10,278 bases of DNA, from assembly GCA_015163815.1 (NCBI GenBank), contig JAAOIJ010000141.1, forward strand, positions 1 through 10,278, in the 5' to 3' direction. Below are positions 1 through 8,067 of the stretch, in pieces. Source of the stretch: Endozoicomonadaceae bacterium (GTDB lineage: Bacteria > Pseudomonadota > Gammaproteobacteria > Pseudomonadales > Endozoicomonadaceae). The notes below the pieces were generated by a model. It was not told where the DNA came from. It searched no databases and saw only the letters and a list, made by a program, of their open reading frames with translations. The position numbers and the translations under genes are program-made. Positions within the stretch are counted from its first letter, which is position 1, and each line of letters begins with the position of its first letter.

Positions 1-119
1 AAACTATCATTATTCAGAATCAACAAACGAAACCAATCTGGTTTATTCATTCTGATAGCATACAATACGAGCTCTTTTTTTAATTCTAGCTCATCTTTAT
101 CTGTATGCTGTGTCTGCAT
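1..119 (-). CDS. Possible partial gene, N-terminal 39 codons of an unknown protein
   Basis: An open frame starts with ATG at 119-117 and runs off the left edge without a stop. It encodes about 39 residues beginning MQTQHTDKDELELKKELV and is rich in Leu, Lys and Glu, as expected for an alpha-helical cytoplasmic protein. The stretch near the edge contains a Lys-Pro-Asp-Trp-Phe-Arg-Leu-Leu series that looks like real protein. No clear Shine-Dalgarno sequence precedes the ATG, so the start is uncertain, and the frame is too short to be safe against chance in AT-rich DNA. I do not recognise a family. The next gene on this strand, lon, ends about 370 bases upstream, so this would be a separate transcription unit. 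Confidence 0.35.
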   Translation of the reverse strand, partial: MQTQHTDKDELELKKELVLYAIRMNKPDWFRLLILNNDS

Positions 120-460
120 ATCATTAATAATTTTTGTATATATTTTACTGGAAGAATTGATATCTAATTATAAATGATTTTCAGATTGAGGACTCGCCCT
201 AGTTTATTCCTTTTCTTCTAATCAATTTAATCATAGAATTGATAGTTCAAAATACTGTGAACTCACTCCATCCAGTCAAAGGATTATATTGGCTATTACC
301 GTATATATCACTTGTATACTCATCAAAATATAACAATAGATGCATTAAAATAAACTTGCGCTGATCTAAGATCAGAGCAGTTTTGAATTGAATCATTGAT
401 TAGATTAAAATCGGCACTCTAAGAAAACGATATGATTCATACACAGCCAATCCAGATATA
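120..460. other. Gene-free spacer downstream of lon
   Basis: No convincing coding frame on either strand in this AT-rich stretch. The only structure I noticed is a near-perfect palindrome at 361-375 (CTGATCT, one base, AGATCAG), with no T-run on either side, so it is not an evident terminator. hupB, which follows lon in many gammaproteobacteria, is not found here. Confidence 0.5.
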
Positions 461-482
461 TAAACGATCATGACAAGATCGT
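461..482 (-). terminator. Likely hairpin terminator of lon
   Basis: Read on the minus strand, the sequence a few bases after the lon stop is ACGATC, a seven-base loop (TTGTCAT), then GATCGT, followed by TTTATATAT. The six-base-pair stem sits about 8 bases behind the stop codon. The T-run is short and interrupted by A, so termination may be weak or Rho-assisted. Confidence 0.45.
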
Positions 483-490
483 ATCAGTTA

Positions 491-2857
491 TTAAAATAGG
501 CTCTTTTCAGAGGATGGATATAAGGCAATATCTAAAATGTCTTCAATATTTTTAATAGCATGAATTTGGAATGATGTTTTAACTTCATCAGATATTTTAT
601 TCAAATCTTTCAAATTATGATAAGGAATAATTACAGATTTTATACCATACCGATGGGCTGCTAATAATTTTTCTTGCAATCCACCAATCGGTAAAATATC
701 ACCATGCAAATTAATTTCTCCCGTCATGGCAACATTTGCTTTAACCAAGTGATTCATTAAAACTGAAAAAAGCGCCGTACAAATAGCGATCCCAGCACTA
801 GGTCCATCTTTAGGAATAGCACCTTCTGGAAAATGAACATGCACATCATGATGCAATAGAAAATTAGCGTCATACTTTAAATGATTCGCTCGACTTCGAA
901 CAACTGATAAACTAGTTTGAATAGATTCTTGCATGACTTCACCTAAAGAACCTGTTTTAATCAATTTACCAGTTCCCGGCAATAATACAACTTCTACATT
1001 TAATATTTCACCACCTAATTGCGTCCAAGCTAATCCATGAACAACGCCTATTTGATCATGCTTTGGCAAATCAAATGAATACACTGCTACACCATTATAT
1101 TGCTCTAAATTCTGCAAATTTAACTGACAATTTTCTTTCGTACCATCAGTCTTCTGATTGATATCATCTCTGACAAATTTTCTACAAATTTTTGCAATTT
1201 CACGATTTAGATTTCGAACACCAGCTTCTTTCGTATATCTTTGAATCAACACTTTCAAGATATCAGATGAAATATGCAATTCATCTAAGGATATGCCATG
1301 TTTTTTGAATTGCTTTGGAATTAAATAGTTTTGAGCAATGTATGTTTTTTCAGATTCACTATAACCTGGAATACGTAGTACATCCAGACGATCTAATAAA
1401 GGAACAGGCATATCCAAAGAATTAGCAGTTGCAATAAATAAGACATCAGATAAATCATATTCTACTTCTAGATAATGATCTGAAAAATAAACATGTTGAT
1501 CTGAATCTAATATATCTAGCAAAGCAGAATAAGGATTACTGCGTGAATCATGCCCTATTTTATCAATTTCATCTAATAAAATGACTGGATTTTTATATCC
1601 TGATTGACAAATTTTTTGCATAATACAACCAGGCATAGAACCGACATACGTTCTTCTGTGTCCTTTAATTTCAGATTCATCTCGCACGCCACCTAAAGCA
1701 ATACGAATAAACTTTCTATTCATAGCTAAAGCCATCGATTCACAAAGTGATGTTTTTCCAACGCCTGGAGGGCCCACGAAACATAAAATAGAACCGACTA
1801 TTTGCTTTGTTCGCTTATAAACAGCAAGATATTCTAAAACACGTTCTTTTGCTTCTGATAACGCATAATGATCTAAATCTAAGCGCTTTTTAGCTGCTTG
1901 TAAATCATATTGTAGTTTTGTTTTTTTATAAGGCATCATGAGAACCCAATCAATATAATTACGCAATACTGCTGATTCTGATGAGATTAAAGGCATATTT
2001 TTTAATTTTTTTAATTCTAAATTTAATTTGTTTTTTATTGCTTTTGGCATGTTTTTTTTATCTATTTTGATTTGTAATTCAGATACTTCAGTGATTCCAT
2101 CATCTTGACCAAGTTCTTTTTTAATCGCCTTCATTTGCTCGATCAAATAGTATTCTCTTTGGCTATCATCAACTTGTTTTTTCACTCTTTTTTTAATTTT
2201 CTTTTCCATTTTTATTAAATTGATTTCAGATTTTAAGATATTGAGCATTAATTGCTGTTGATCTTTTAAGTGTATTGCTGATAATATTTTTTGTTTTTCA
2301 GCAACACTGATTTCTAAAATAGAAGCAATATTATGCAATAATATGTGATGATAATGCTCATCAAATTCGATGTTTGAAATGCTTTCAAATGCATCATTCG
2401 TCACTTTGGTCGATAATTGAGTATATTGTTTAAATAAGCTGAGGAGTAAAGTGGACATAGATCTTTTTTCAATCAATTCTCGTGAATCAATGGCTTCCAG
2501 TACAAAATTGCAATGAACACATAAATAATCATGCTCTACTTTTAATGCCATGATTTTTACCACGCTTTCACCTTCAACTAAAATTTTCAATGTCCCATCA
2601 GGTAATTTTAATAATTGTAATATTTTACCCATCACACCTATTTCATATAATTCTTGTAATGCAGGATTATTTTCACTAGGATCTTTTTGTGTAACCAGGA
2701 TTATTTTTTTATTCTGTTTCATTGAAGCTAAAATAGCATTCATGGACTGTTGTCGTCCGACAAATAAAGATAAATTAGTATGTGGAAAAACTAAAGCATC
2801 TCGTAAAGGTAGGCAAGGCATATAGATTTGATTGTTATCATTCTTTAATGATTGCAT
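491..2857 (-). CDS. lon: ATP-dependent Lon protease (LonA type)
   Basis: Cytoplasmic hexameric AAA+ serine protease that unfolds and degrades damaged and short-lived regulatory proteins. The product is 788 residues, normal for LonA. Domains in order: N-terminal substrate-binding domain (about 14-200, starting at the LPLRD...FPH signature), a basic helical linker (about 200-250), the AAA+ module with Walker A GPPGVGKT (362-369), Walker B ILLDEID (426-432) and the LLDR arginine (R490), then the protease domain with PKDGPSAG (catalytic Ser687) and GGLQEKLLAAHR (catalytic Lys730). All key residues are present, so it should be active. The start is the ATG at 2857-2855 because GAGG lies 8 bases upstream (2866-2869). 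An in-frame ATG at 2878 would add seven residues but overlaps this ribosome binding site. The usual neighbours clpX and hupB are not found in the flanks visible here. No clear heat-shock promoter is visible. Confidence 0.97.
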   Translation of the reverse strand: MQSLKNDNNQIYMPCLPLRDALVFPHTNLSLFVGRQQSMNAILASMKQNKKIILVTQKDPSENNPALQELYEIGVMGKILQLLKLPDGTLKILVEGESVVKIMALKVEHDYLCVHCNFVLEAIDSRELIEKRSMSTLLLSLFKQYTQLSTKVTNDAFESISNIEFDEHYHHILLHNIASILEISVAEKQKILSAIHLKDQQQLMLNILKSEINLIKMEKKIKKRVKKQVDDSQREYYLIEQMKAIKKELGQDDGITEVSELQIKIDKKNMPKAIKNKLNLELKKLKNMPLISSESAVLRNYIDWVLMMPYKKTKLQYDLQAAKKRLDLDHYALSEAKERVLEYLAVYKRTKQIVGSILCFVGPPGVGKTSLCESMALAMNRKFIRIALGGVRDESEIKGHRRTYVGSMPGCIMQKICQSGYKNPVILLDEIDKIGHDSRSNPYSALLDILDSDQHVYFSDHYLEVEYDLSDVLFIATANSLDMPVPLLDRLDVLRIPGYSESEKTYIAQNYLIPKQFKKHGISLDELHISSDILKVLIQRYTKEAGVRNLNREIAKICRKFVRDDINQKTDGTKENCQLNLQNLEQYNGVAVYSFDLPKHDQIGVVHGLAWTQLGGEILNVEVVLLPGTGKLIKTGSLGEVMQESIQTSLSVVRSRANHLKYDANFLLHHDVHVHFPEGAIPKDGPSAGIAICTALFSVLMNHLVKANVAMTGEINLHGDILPIGGLQEKLLAAHRYGIKSVIIPYHNLKDLNKISDEVKTSFQIHAIKNIEDILDIALYPSSEKSLF

Positions 2858-2894
2858 TATTAATACCTCATGAATCAATCAAGCCAAAAACAAT

Positions 2895-2957
2895 TCATTG
2901 ATCATTGTGATACAAATCAATGATAGCTATTGTGTAAAAATCAGATGATTGATCAAT
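2895..2957. repeat. Inverted repeats in the lon upstream region
   Basis: A perfect 8-base inverted repeat, TCATTGAT (2895-2902) and ATCAATGA (2916-2923), has its centres 21 bases apart. A 10-base palindrome, ATTGATCAAT, lies at 2948-2957. Both carry the TTGAT/ATCAA core and lie 38-100 bases upstream of the lon start, where a promoter and operator would be. A weak minus-strand promoter could be TTGATC (2951-2956) with CACAAT (2929-2934) at a 16-base spacing. The layout could be a dimeric regulator site, but the AT-rich background makes chance repeats common. Confidence 0.25.
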
Positions 2958-3589
2958 GGATTCAATTTAATAAATCATCTTGCTTATAACGTTAGACCTA
3001 TGAATAGTTAAAAAAGTTACATTCGTTTATAACAAATAATGTTATCCGCACTGACTAATACGACTAAAAAAACTCAAAGTATTGCTTTATTAACTGCATT
3101 TTAAATTCATTCTGAGAAGAGAATATTCTATATAAATCATCACTTTAAACTCTAATACTTTCGAATTAAATCGAATAATAAAATCGCAATGAAAAGCATC
3201 AATTTTCAATTAAAAATATTAAAATATAAGGTTTTTTTACAAAATAAAAACATGATAAGCTATCAACAAGCAGTTGAATCATTTACCATTTCTTTGTATG
3301 TGCTTGTATTTTCTTGCATTTATACAATACGATTGATTATTTTTTTTAGCAGTCGCTCAAAAAATATATATTCTTAATATTATTCAATAAGATATTTCAT
3401 TTTATCGCAACAATATGAATCTGCATACGCATTCTGACAGGAGTGATCACAGCTTCTACGTCTTGCATCCTGACGACTCGTTTGATCTATTCTATCTATT
3501 GAAACGATGTTTATTGAGATAATTCACATTCAATATTGCACAGCATCAGGATATGACTGGATAGCATAACTTAAAGACGGCTATTTCCT
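2958..3589. other. Gene-free AT-rich spacer
   Basis: No gene I can support. Two short plus-strand frames (3189-3377 and 3415-3522) lack ribosome binding sites and recognisable content. The stretch from about 3420 to 3500 is clearly less AT-rich than its surroundings, which could be a relic of a lost gene or an RNA. AGAATATTCT at 3120-3129 is a perfect palindrome. Otherwise I see nothing. Confidence 0.45.
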
Positions 3590-4036
3590 TCATTTTAATG
3601 ATTTTTTCATTGCATCACTACTGACAACATATTGCAAACAATCCCATAAAAAATAATTCATTTGTAATTTTTCTATTGCACTTTCTCGTATAGCATAATG
3701 ACTGACAGCAGGATACGCTGGCTGAATGTTGACAATATGCGCCATTTTAACATCATGATAAATATGGATCATCGTTGTCATTTTGATATTATGCGAACAC
3801 AATGGGCATGTATACAGATCCCATTTTAAAATACTTGTAAAGCGAGCTTGTTGCATTAATTGAATACATAAAATATCTTGAGTCGGTAATTGTTTTTGAA
3901 ATAAAGGTATCAAGGGAAACCCTAAATGATGCAATGTAGCATAATTCTTGGCACAAATAACATGTAGCTGATCAAGAGAAAACGCATAAGGTTCATGCTT
4001 TTGATTATTCGTAAAAAAACGAGACTCACGCTGCAT
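3590..4036 (-). CDS. DUF1249 / YqiB-family protein
   Basis: A 148-residue protein of the gammaproteobacterial DUF1249 family, whose E. coli member is YqiB; the biochemical function is unknown. The family pattern is visible in three places: an N-terminal segment with LDQLHVICAKNYATLHHL (21-38), matching the family's helix before its Leu-rich turn; the signature IYHDVKMAHIV (92-102), matching the family's R-x-YHD-x-xMAEV; and the C-terminal EKLQMNYFLWDCLQYV (122-137), matching its 'DEK-Q-N-FL-W-L-Y' ending. It differs in having Cys77-Pro-Leu-Cys80 in the middle, a CxxC pair I do not expect in the family. The ATG at 4036-4034 is supported by GGAG seven bases upstream. In enterobacteria yqiB lies between nudF and cpdA; here it stands alone, with no signal peptide or membrane segment. 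Confidence 0.75.
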   Translation of the reverse strand: MQRESRFFTNNQKHEPYAFSLDQLHVICAKNYATLHHLGFPLIPLFQKQLPTQDILCIQLMQQARFTSILKWDLYTCPLCSHNIKMTTMIHIYHDVKMAHIVNIQPAYPAVSHYAIRESAIEKLQMNYFLWDCLQYVVSSDAMKKSLK

Positions 4037-4538
4037 ATAAAAACTCCAAAGACAGGCTTAATATCACATAAAGTACTGATTTTATTCTGATAATTACTCA
4101 GAACTCCCAGAAAATATCGACTGTATTCGTTGACATAAAGTCATTAATAATCTGCATAATCACTTCAAAAATCTGTTAACAGATATAGCCTTATCATCAA
4201 AATCACGATACACTCTGTGCTGAACATCTTATGCTCATTTGAATCACGACAGAGACCATGAATCGACATATCTCCTCATAACACTGTATACCTTCTATTT
4301 ATCATGACTCAAGACTCAATACTCAGCTAGATCATATTCAGTAGAAGATATAAATTAACTGATTCAGAAAATAGCTTATATTTTAAAAAATAATTTATTT
4401 TCAACAATTTAAACATACACTCTCAACATAAATAATACAGATCAGCAGAACTGATGCTAAAACAAACCGTTTTTTATTCAAAATAATGATTAAAAAATCA
4501 AAAAAGTAAAATACAATGTAGATCAACCCTAGACCCTA
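4037..4538. other. Gene-free spacer with a short heptamer repeat
   Basis: No coding frame I can support. Three imperfect heptamers around ACTCA (gACTCAa, gACTCAa, tACTCAg) stand head to tail at 4306-4326. A perfect TTGACA at 4130-4135 is followed by CATAAT at 4155-4160 on the plus strand, but the 19-base spacing is poor and the next plus-strand gene is over 500 bases away. Confidence 0.4.
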
Positions 4539-4557
4539 TTATACTTTATAGTATAAA
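4530..4557 (+). promoter_or_regulatory. Candidate promoter of the lonB-like/ampD operon
   Basis: TAGACC (4530-4535, four matches to TTGACA) and TATAAA (4552-4557, five matches to TATAAT) are 16 bases apart, about 120 bases upstream of the first gene. The -10 region overlaps a small inverted repeat (TATACT, TTAT, AGTATA at 4540-4555) that could be an operator, or chance in AT-rich DNA. TATACT itself would be an alternative -10, but without a good -35. Confidence 0.3.
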
Positions 4558-4675
4558 ATCAAATCATAGCGATCAGAGCTCACAGAGCAACCTGTCATCA
4601 CATTTTGATTTTATTGTCTATTTTTTTAAATTTTACATTCATCAATTGATAAATAACTTGGAAAAACCAATCTTC

Positions 4676-7078
4676 ATGGTTAATCAAACAATTAAAAAAC
4701 TGGCTTTATCTGCCAAGCAACTGATTGCAAAGCAATCAGTTGCTGCCCTCAAGTTCAAAGATACGAATGAATTAACCAATCTTTCAGGTATTTTAGGTCA
4801 AAAAAAAGCAAAAACAGCACTCGCTTTAGGTTTAGAAATCTCGAATAGTGGTTATAATATCTATGTGATGGGTGAAACAGGCACTGGTAGAACAGTCTAT
4901 GTTAAACATTATTTATCTGAAAAAGCCACTAAAACTAGCACGCCAAATGATTGGATGTATATCAATGATTTTATTCATTCACAAACACCTAAAGCTATAC
5001 AGCTTCCAGCCAGTTTAGGCCAAGAAATCCATCATGACTGTCAAACCTTAATTACTCAATTATTTGATGTCTTCCCCGCTGCCTTTGAAAACCCAATATA
5101 TCAACAAAAAAAACATGAAATTGAACGTACTTTCAATAAAAGGTATGACGCTGTTATTGATACGATTGAACAACAAGCTTTAAAAAATCAAATTGCTTTA
5201 TTTCGAGAGTCCACTTCTCTTACCTTTTCCCCTACACAAGAAGGAAAACCATTAGAAGAAACGGAATTTGCTAGACTGTCTGATACAAAAAGAAAATTAT
5301 TCAATAAACATATCAGTCAATTAGAAGCCACTCTGAATGATAAATTATCAGAAATGCCGCAGTGGAAACATGAATCAAATGAAAAATTACAACAATTAAA
5401 TCACATGACAATTGATCAAACGCTCTTACCTTTATTCAATCCATTAGAAACCAAATATAAAGCCTATCAACCGATCATAGCATATTTAGAATCAGTAAAA
5501 AAAGACCTTCATATCAATATTTTAAATCATCTCCATGATGAGCGCTCTATTGGATTTAAAGAAGACATCAATAAAAGAAATTTTTTTATTGAACGCTATA
5601 TTCCAAATCTTATTGTCACAAATGAAGCAAACTCCCCTGCACCTGTTATTTTTGAATCACACCCAACTTATCGTAATTTATTTGGGCGCATTGAATATAC
5701 AACTGACATGGGTGCTTTAACGACTAATTATTCACAAATAAAACCGGGTAGTCTTCATAAAGCAAATGGCGGTTTTCTGATTATTGAGGCGAATAAAATA
5801 TTAGAAGAACCTTCTGTATGGGACGCACTGAAACGCACTTTAAAAAGCAAACAACTGAAAATAGAACCACAACCTTTAGAAAGTAATTTTGTGATGACTG
5901 TCTCCTTAATACCAGAACCTATTCCTATTTCAGTCAAAATTATTCTCATTGGTCCCAGGCCTACCTATTATTTAATGCAAGAAATGGACCATGAATTTCA
6001 TGAGTTATTTCGCATTTTAGTTGATTTTGAAAATCATATTGAACGTAATCCAGAAACAGTTCATGCGTATGCTCGATTGATTAAAAGTCGTGCAGATGAA
6101 AAAAACATGCCCCCTTTAACAGCACAAGCAGTCGCTGTTCTCATCGAACACAGTTCTCGACTAGCTGAACATAAAGAACAACTCACAGCACATATTCGTG
6201 ATATTTTTAATTTAATGCTAGAAGCCAATCATATTCTACAAGCAAAAAAAGAAAATAAAATTACGCATCATCATATCAATGCTGCTATAGATGCTCAATC
6301 AGAACGCGTTAATCGCATTAGCAAAGAAATGTTAAAGGAAATATTAGAAGATGCCATTTTGATTGAAACAACGCATCAGCAAGTTGGTAAAATTAATGGA
6401 TTAACCGTTTTATCCATTGGAGAAACGAGCTTTGGATCACCTGTTCGTATTACAGCAACAACTTACCCTGGATCACAAGGTATTGTTGATATTGAACGAG
6501 AAGTACAACTGGGACAATCTATTCACTCCAAAGGTGTTTTAATTTTAACAGGATACTTGGGTAATAAATATGCTAAACATTTTACCATGGGTATTTCTGC
6601 ACATATCGTAATGGAACAATCCTATGGTTATATTGATGGAGATAGCGCCTCGTTAGCAGAACTATGCTGCCTGATTTCTGCATTAATTCAACTGCCTATC
6701 TCGCAAAGCTTTGCTGTTACCGGTTCAATTAATCAACATGGTGAAGTACAAGCCATTGGTTGTGTTAACGAAAAAATAGAAGGTTTTTTTGATTTATGTG
6801 ACGCAAGAGGATTAACAGGGAATCAAGGTGTGATTATTCCCGCCTGCAATATTCGTAATTTAATGCTCTCGAATCGTGTAATTGCTGCTCATAAAAAAGG
6901 ATTATTTTTTATTTTCTCAGTGAAAACAGTGGATGAAGCATTAAGCATTTTATTTGAAAAAAATGCAGGAAACTTATCTTTAAAAACAAATAAATATCCA
7001 AAAAATAGCATTAATGAACTTGTACAACGAAAATTAAAACAAATTGCAGATATTAACAAAGATACAGCTAATGATTAA
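4676..7078 (+). CDS. Lon-like ATP-dependent protease (LonB/AAA_32 type)
   Basis: Soluble AAA+ protease of the family that includes E. coli YcbZ and Pseudomonas AsrA (stress-linked). Numbering from the ATG gives 800 residues, typical of the long form. Domains: an N-terminal segment with an ILGQKKAKTAL motif (39-49); Walker A-like GETGTGRT (66-73), with Arg72 where Lys is usual, which I believe is common in this family; a long helical insertion (about 140-300); FGRIEY (336-341); a degenerate Walker B region HKANGGFLIIEANKIL (361-376); an AAA lid (about 455-545); and the Lon protease domain with DGDSAS (catalytic Ser657) and NEKIEGF (catalytic Lys700). It is distinct from LonA, having no large N-terminal substrate domain. 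The start is uncertain: an in-frame TTG at 4646 would add ten residues, and neither start has a good ribosome binding site (GGA is 13 bases before the ATG). The ATG fits the family N-terminus better. It leads an operon with ampD, 17 bases downstream. Confidence 0.9.
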   Translation: MVNQTIKKLALSAKQLIAKQSVAALKFKDTNELTNLSGILGQKKAKTALALGLEISNSGYNIYVMGETGTGRTVYVKHYLSEKATKTSTPNDWMYINDFIHSQTPKAIQLPASLGQEIHHDCQTLITQLFDVFPAAFENPIYQQKKHEIERTFNKRYDAVIDTIEQQALKNQIALFRESTSLTFSPTQEGKPLEETEFARLSDTKRKLFNKHISQLEATLNDKLSEMPQWKHESNEKLQQLNHMTIDQTLLPLFNPLETKYKAYQPIIAYLESVKKDLHINILNHLHDERSIGFKEDINKRNFFIERYIPNLIVTNEANSPAPVIFESHPTYRNLFGRIEYTTDMGALTTNYSQIKPGSLHKANGGFLIIEANKILEEPSVWDALKRTLKSKQLKIEPQPLESNFVMTVSLIPEPIPISVKIILIGPRPTYYLMQEMDHEFHELFRILVDFENHIERNPETVHAYARLIKSRADEKNMPPLTAQAVAVLIEHSSRLAEHKEQLTAHIRDIFNLMLEANHILQAKKENKITHHHINAAIDAQSERVNRISKEMLKEILEDAILIETTHQQVGKINGLTVLSIGETSFGSPVRITATTYPGSQGIVDIEREVQLGQSIHSKGVLILTGYLGNKYAKHFTMGISAHIVMEQSYGYIDGDSASLAELCCLISALIQLPISQSFAVTGSINQHGEVQAIGCVNEKIEGFFDLCDARGLTGNQGVIIPACNIRNLMLSNRVIAAHKKGLFFIFSVKTVDEALSILFEKNAGNLSLKTNKYPKNSINELVQRKLKQIADINKDTAND

Positions 7079-7095
7079 ATTAACAAAGGATCTTG

Positions 7096-8049
7096 ATGAT
7101 GAAATCTATAAGCAAACCAACAGAAAGCCCTTTGTGCATCCAGAATCATTGGATACAAAATATTCAACATATTCCAAGCCCAAACTATAGCCCCAGGCCT
7201 GATGCAACCGATATTTCTTTATTAGTTATTCATTGCATTAGTCTACCTCCTGGTAGCTTTCAAACAGGTTATATTCATTTATTTTTTCAAAATAAATTAC
7301 CGACTAACAAACATCCATTTTTTAAAAGCATTCAAGAGCTCAAAGTCTCTTCACATTTACTCATTGAACGCACTGGACATATCATACAGTTTGTGGCTTT
7401 TGATCAAAGTGCTTTGCATGCAGGTTCATCTGTTTGGAACAATAGAACAGCATGCAATGATTTTTCAATTGGCATTGAATTAGAAGGACTTGACACATTA
7501 CCCTATACCGCACAACAATATCAGCAACTCATTACTGTGACGAAAACCTTATTAGCGTATTATCCACGATTATCACCTCATCATATTACAGGACATTCCA
7601 ATATAGCTCCTAAAATAAAATCAGATCCTGGCCCTTATTTTCATTGGCCTATGTACCTGGATAGGCTAAATCAAACTGACTGTCAAATGATTGAAGATCA
7701 TTATTTACAGAGTATTTCAAATGGAGATAGTCGTACGTATTGTGAATTATTGCATGAATTTATTCAGACGACACAACAAGATGGTGAACTGCTTTTATCA
7801 GCTGTCATGGAAAAAAATAAAAAAAAAATCAAACAGCTAACACATCGACTCATTGGATCTTTCCAGTTATTAGAGCTCAATGCATTTATTCATCAAATCA
7901 AAACATTTGATGAATCTTTGAAAGCTTCTTGTTGGAATCAAAAAATGACAGATAGTGGATTTCAAATTTATAATGTAATACAACAAGCGTTGATAGAATC
8001 AGAAGTATTATATAATACAGCTCTCAGTCAACCACAATCAAGATTTTGA
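7096..8049 (+). CDS. ampD: AmpD-type N-acetylmuramyl-L-alanine amidase fused to an HPt domain
   Basis: The first 190 residues are AmpD, the cytoplasmic zinc amidase that removes the peptide from 1,6-anhydro-MurNAc-peptides during cell-wall recycling. Seen in order: IPSPNYSPRPD, VIHCISLPPG (zinc ligand His46), CNDFSIGIELEG (Glu128), and ITGHSNIAPKIKSDPGP (zinc ligands His167 and Asp177, catalytic Lys175). All match E. coli AmpD, which ends just after this point at about 183 residues. Here about 125 residues follow without a frame break. Residues about 200-305 form a helical HPt-like domain: an SISNGD entry, a helix TYCELLHEFIQTTQQD, then QLTHRLIGSFQLLEL with the candidate phospho-acceptor His250. 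The Lys usually three residues after that His is Ile253. The start is ATG 7096 or 7099, 5 or 8 bases after AGGA (7087-7090); TTG 7093 is too close. There is no signal peptide. It is cotranscribed with the Lon-like gene 17 bases upstream. Confidence 0.93.
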   Translation: MMKSISKPTESPLCIQNHWIQNIQHIPSPNYSPRPDATDISLLVIHCISLPPGSFQTGYIHLFFQNKLPTNKHPFFKSIQELKVSSHLLIERTGHIIQFVAFDQSALHAGSSVWNNRTACNDFSIGIELEGLDTLPYTAQQYQQLITVTKTLLAYYPRLSPHHITGHSNIAPKIKSDPGPYFHWPMYLDRLNQTDCQMIEDHYLQSISNGDSRTYCELLHEFIQTTQQDGELLLSAVMEKNKKKIKQLTHRLIGSFQLLELNAFIHQIKTFDESLKASCWNQKMTDSGFQIYNVIQQALIESEVLYNTALSQPQSRF

Positions 8050-8067
8050 TTAATTAAAATCTTTTTT
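8040..8067 (+). terminator. Intrinsic terminator of the lonB-like/ampD operon
   Basis: AAGATTTT (8040-8047) and AAAATCTT (8056-8063) form an 8-base-pair stem, extendable by a G-U and an A-U pair to leave a TTAA loop, and TTTT follows directly. The hairpin begins within the last ampD codons and covers the 3' end of the convergent small gene. On the minus strand no T-run follows, so it should act mainly on the plus-strand transcript. Confidence 0.65.

Noticed and set aside
361..375. Palindrome as a possible terminator
   Set aside because: Only a one-base centre and no T-run on either strand; it lies more than 100 bases beyond the lon stop.
2550..2825. Frame antisense to the start of lon
   Set aside because: It lies wholly inside lon, whose domain content is certain; the antisense product has no recognisable motif.
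3189..3377. Plus-strand frame of 62 codons with a hydrophobic middle
   Set aside because: No ribosome binding site. The hydrophobic run comes from T-rich DNA, the composition is typical of chance frames, and no family is recognisable.
3415..3522. Plus-strand frame of 35 codons in a less AT-rich stretch
   Set aside because: No ribosome binding site before its ATG and no recognisable content. The base composition is worth noting but does not prove a gene.
4130..4160. TTGACA followed by CATAAT on the plus strand
   Set aside because: The 19-base spacing is poor and no gene begins within 500 bases downstream.
4306..4326. Three ACTCA-centred heptamers as a possible iteron or array
   Set aside because: Only three imperfect copies, no replication gene or AT-rich unwinding context specific to it, and far too short for CRISPR.
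5535..5949. Two short frames within the Lon-like protease gene, one on each strand
   Set aside because: Both are covered by a coding frame with clear family motifs, and neither has its own start signals.
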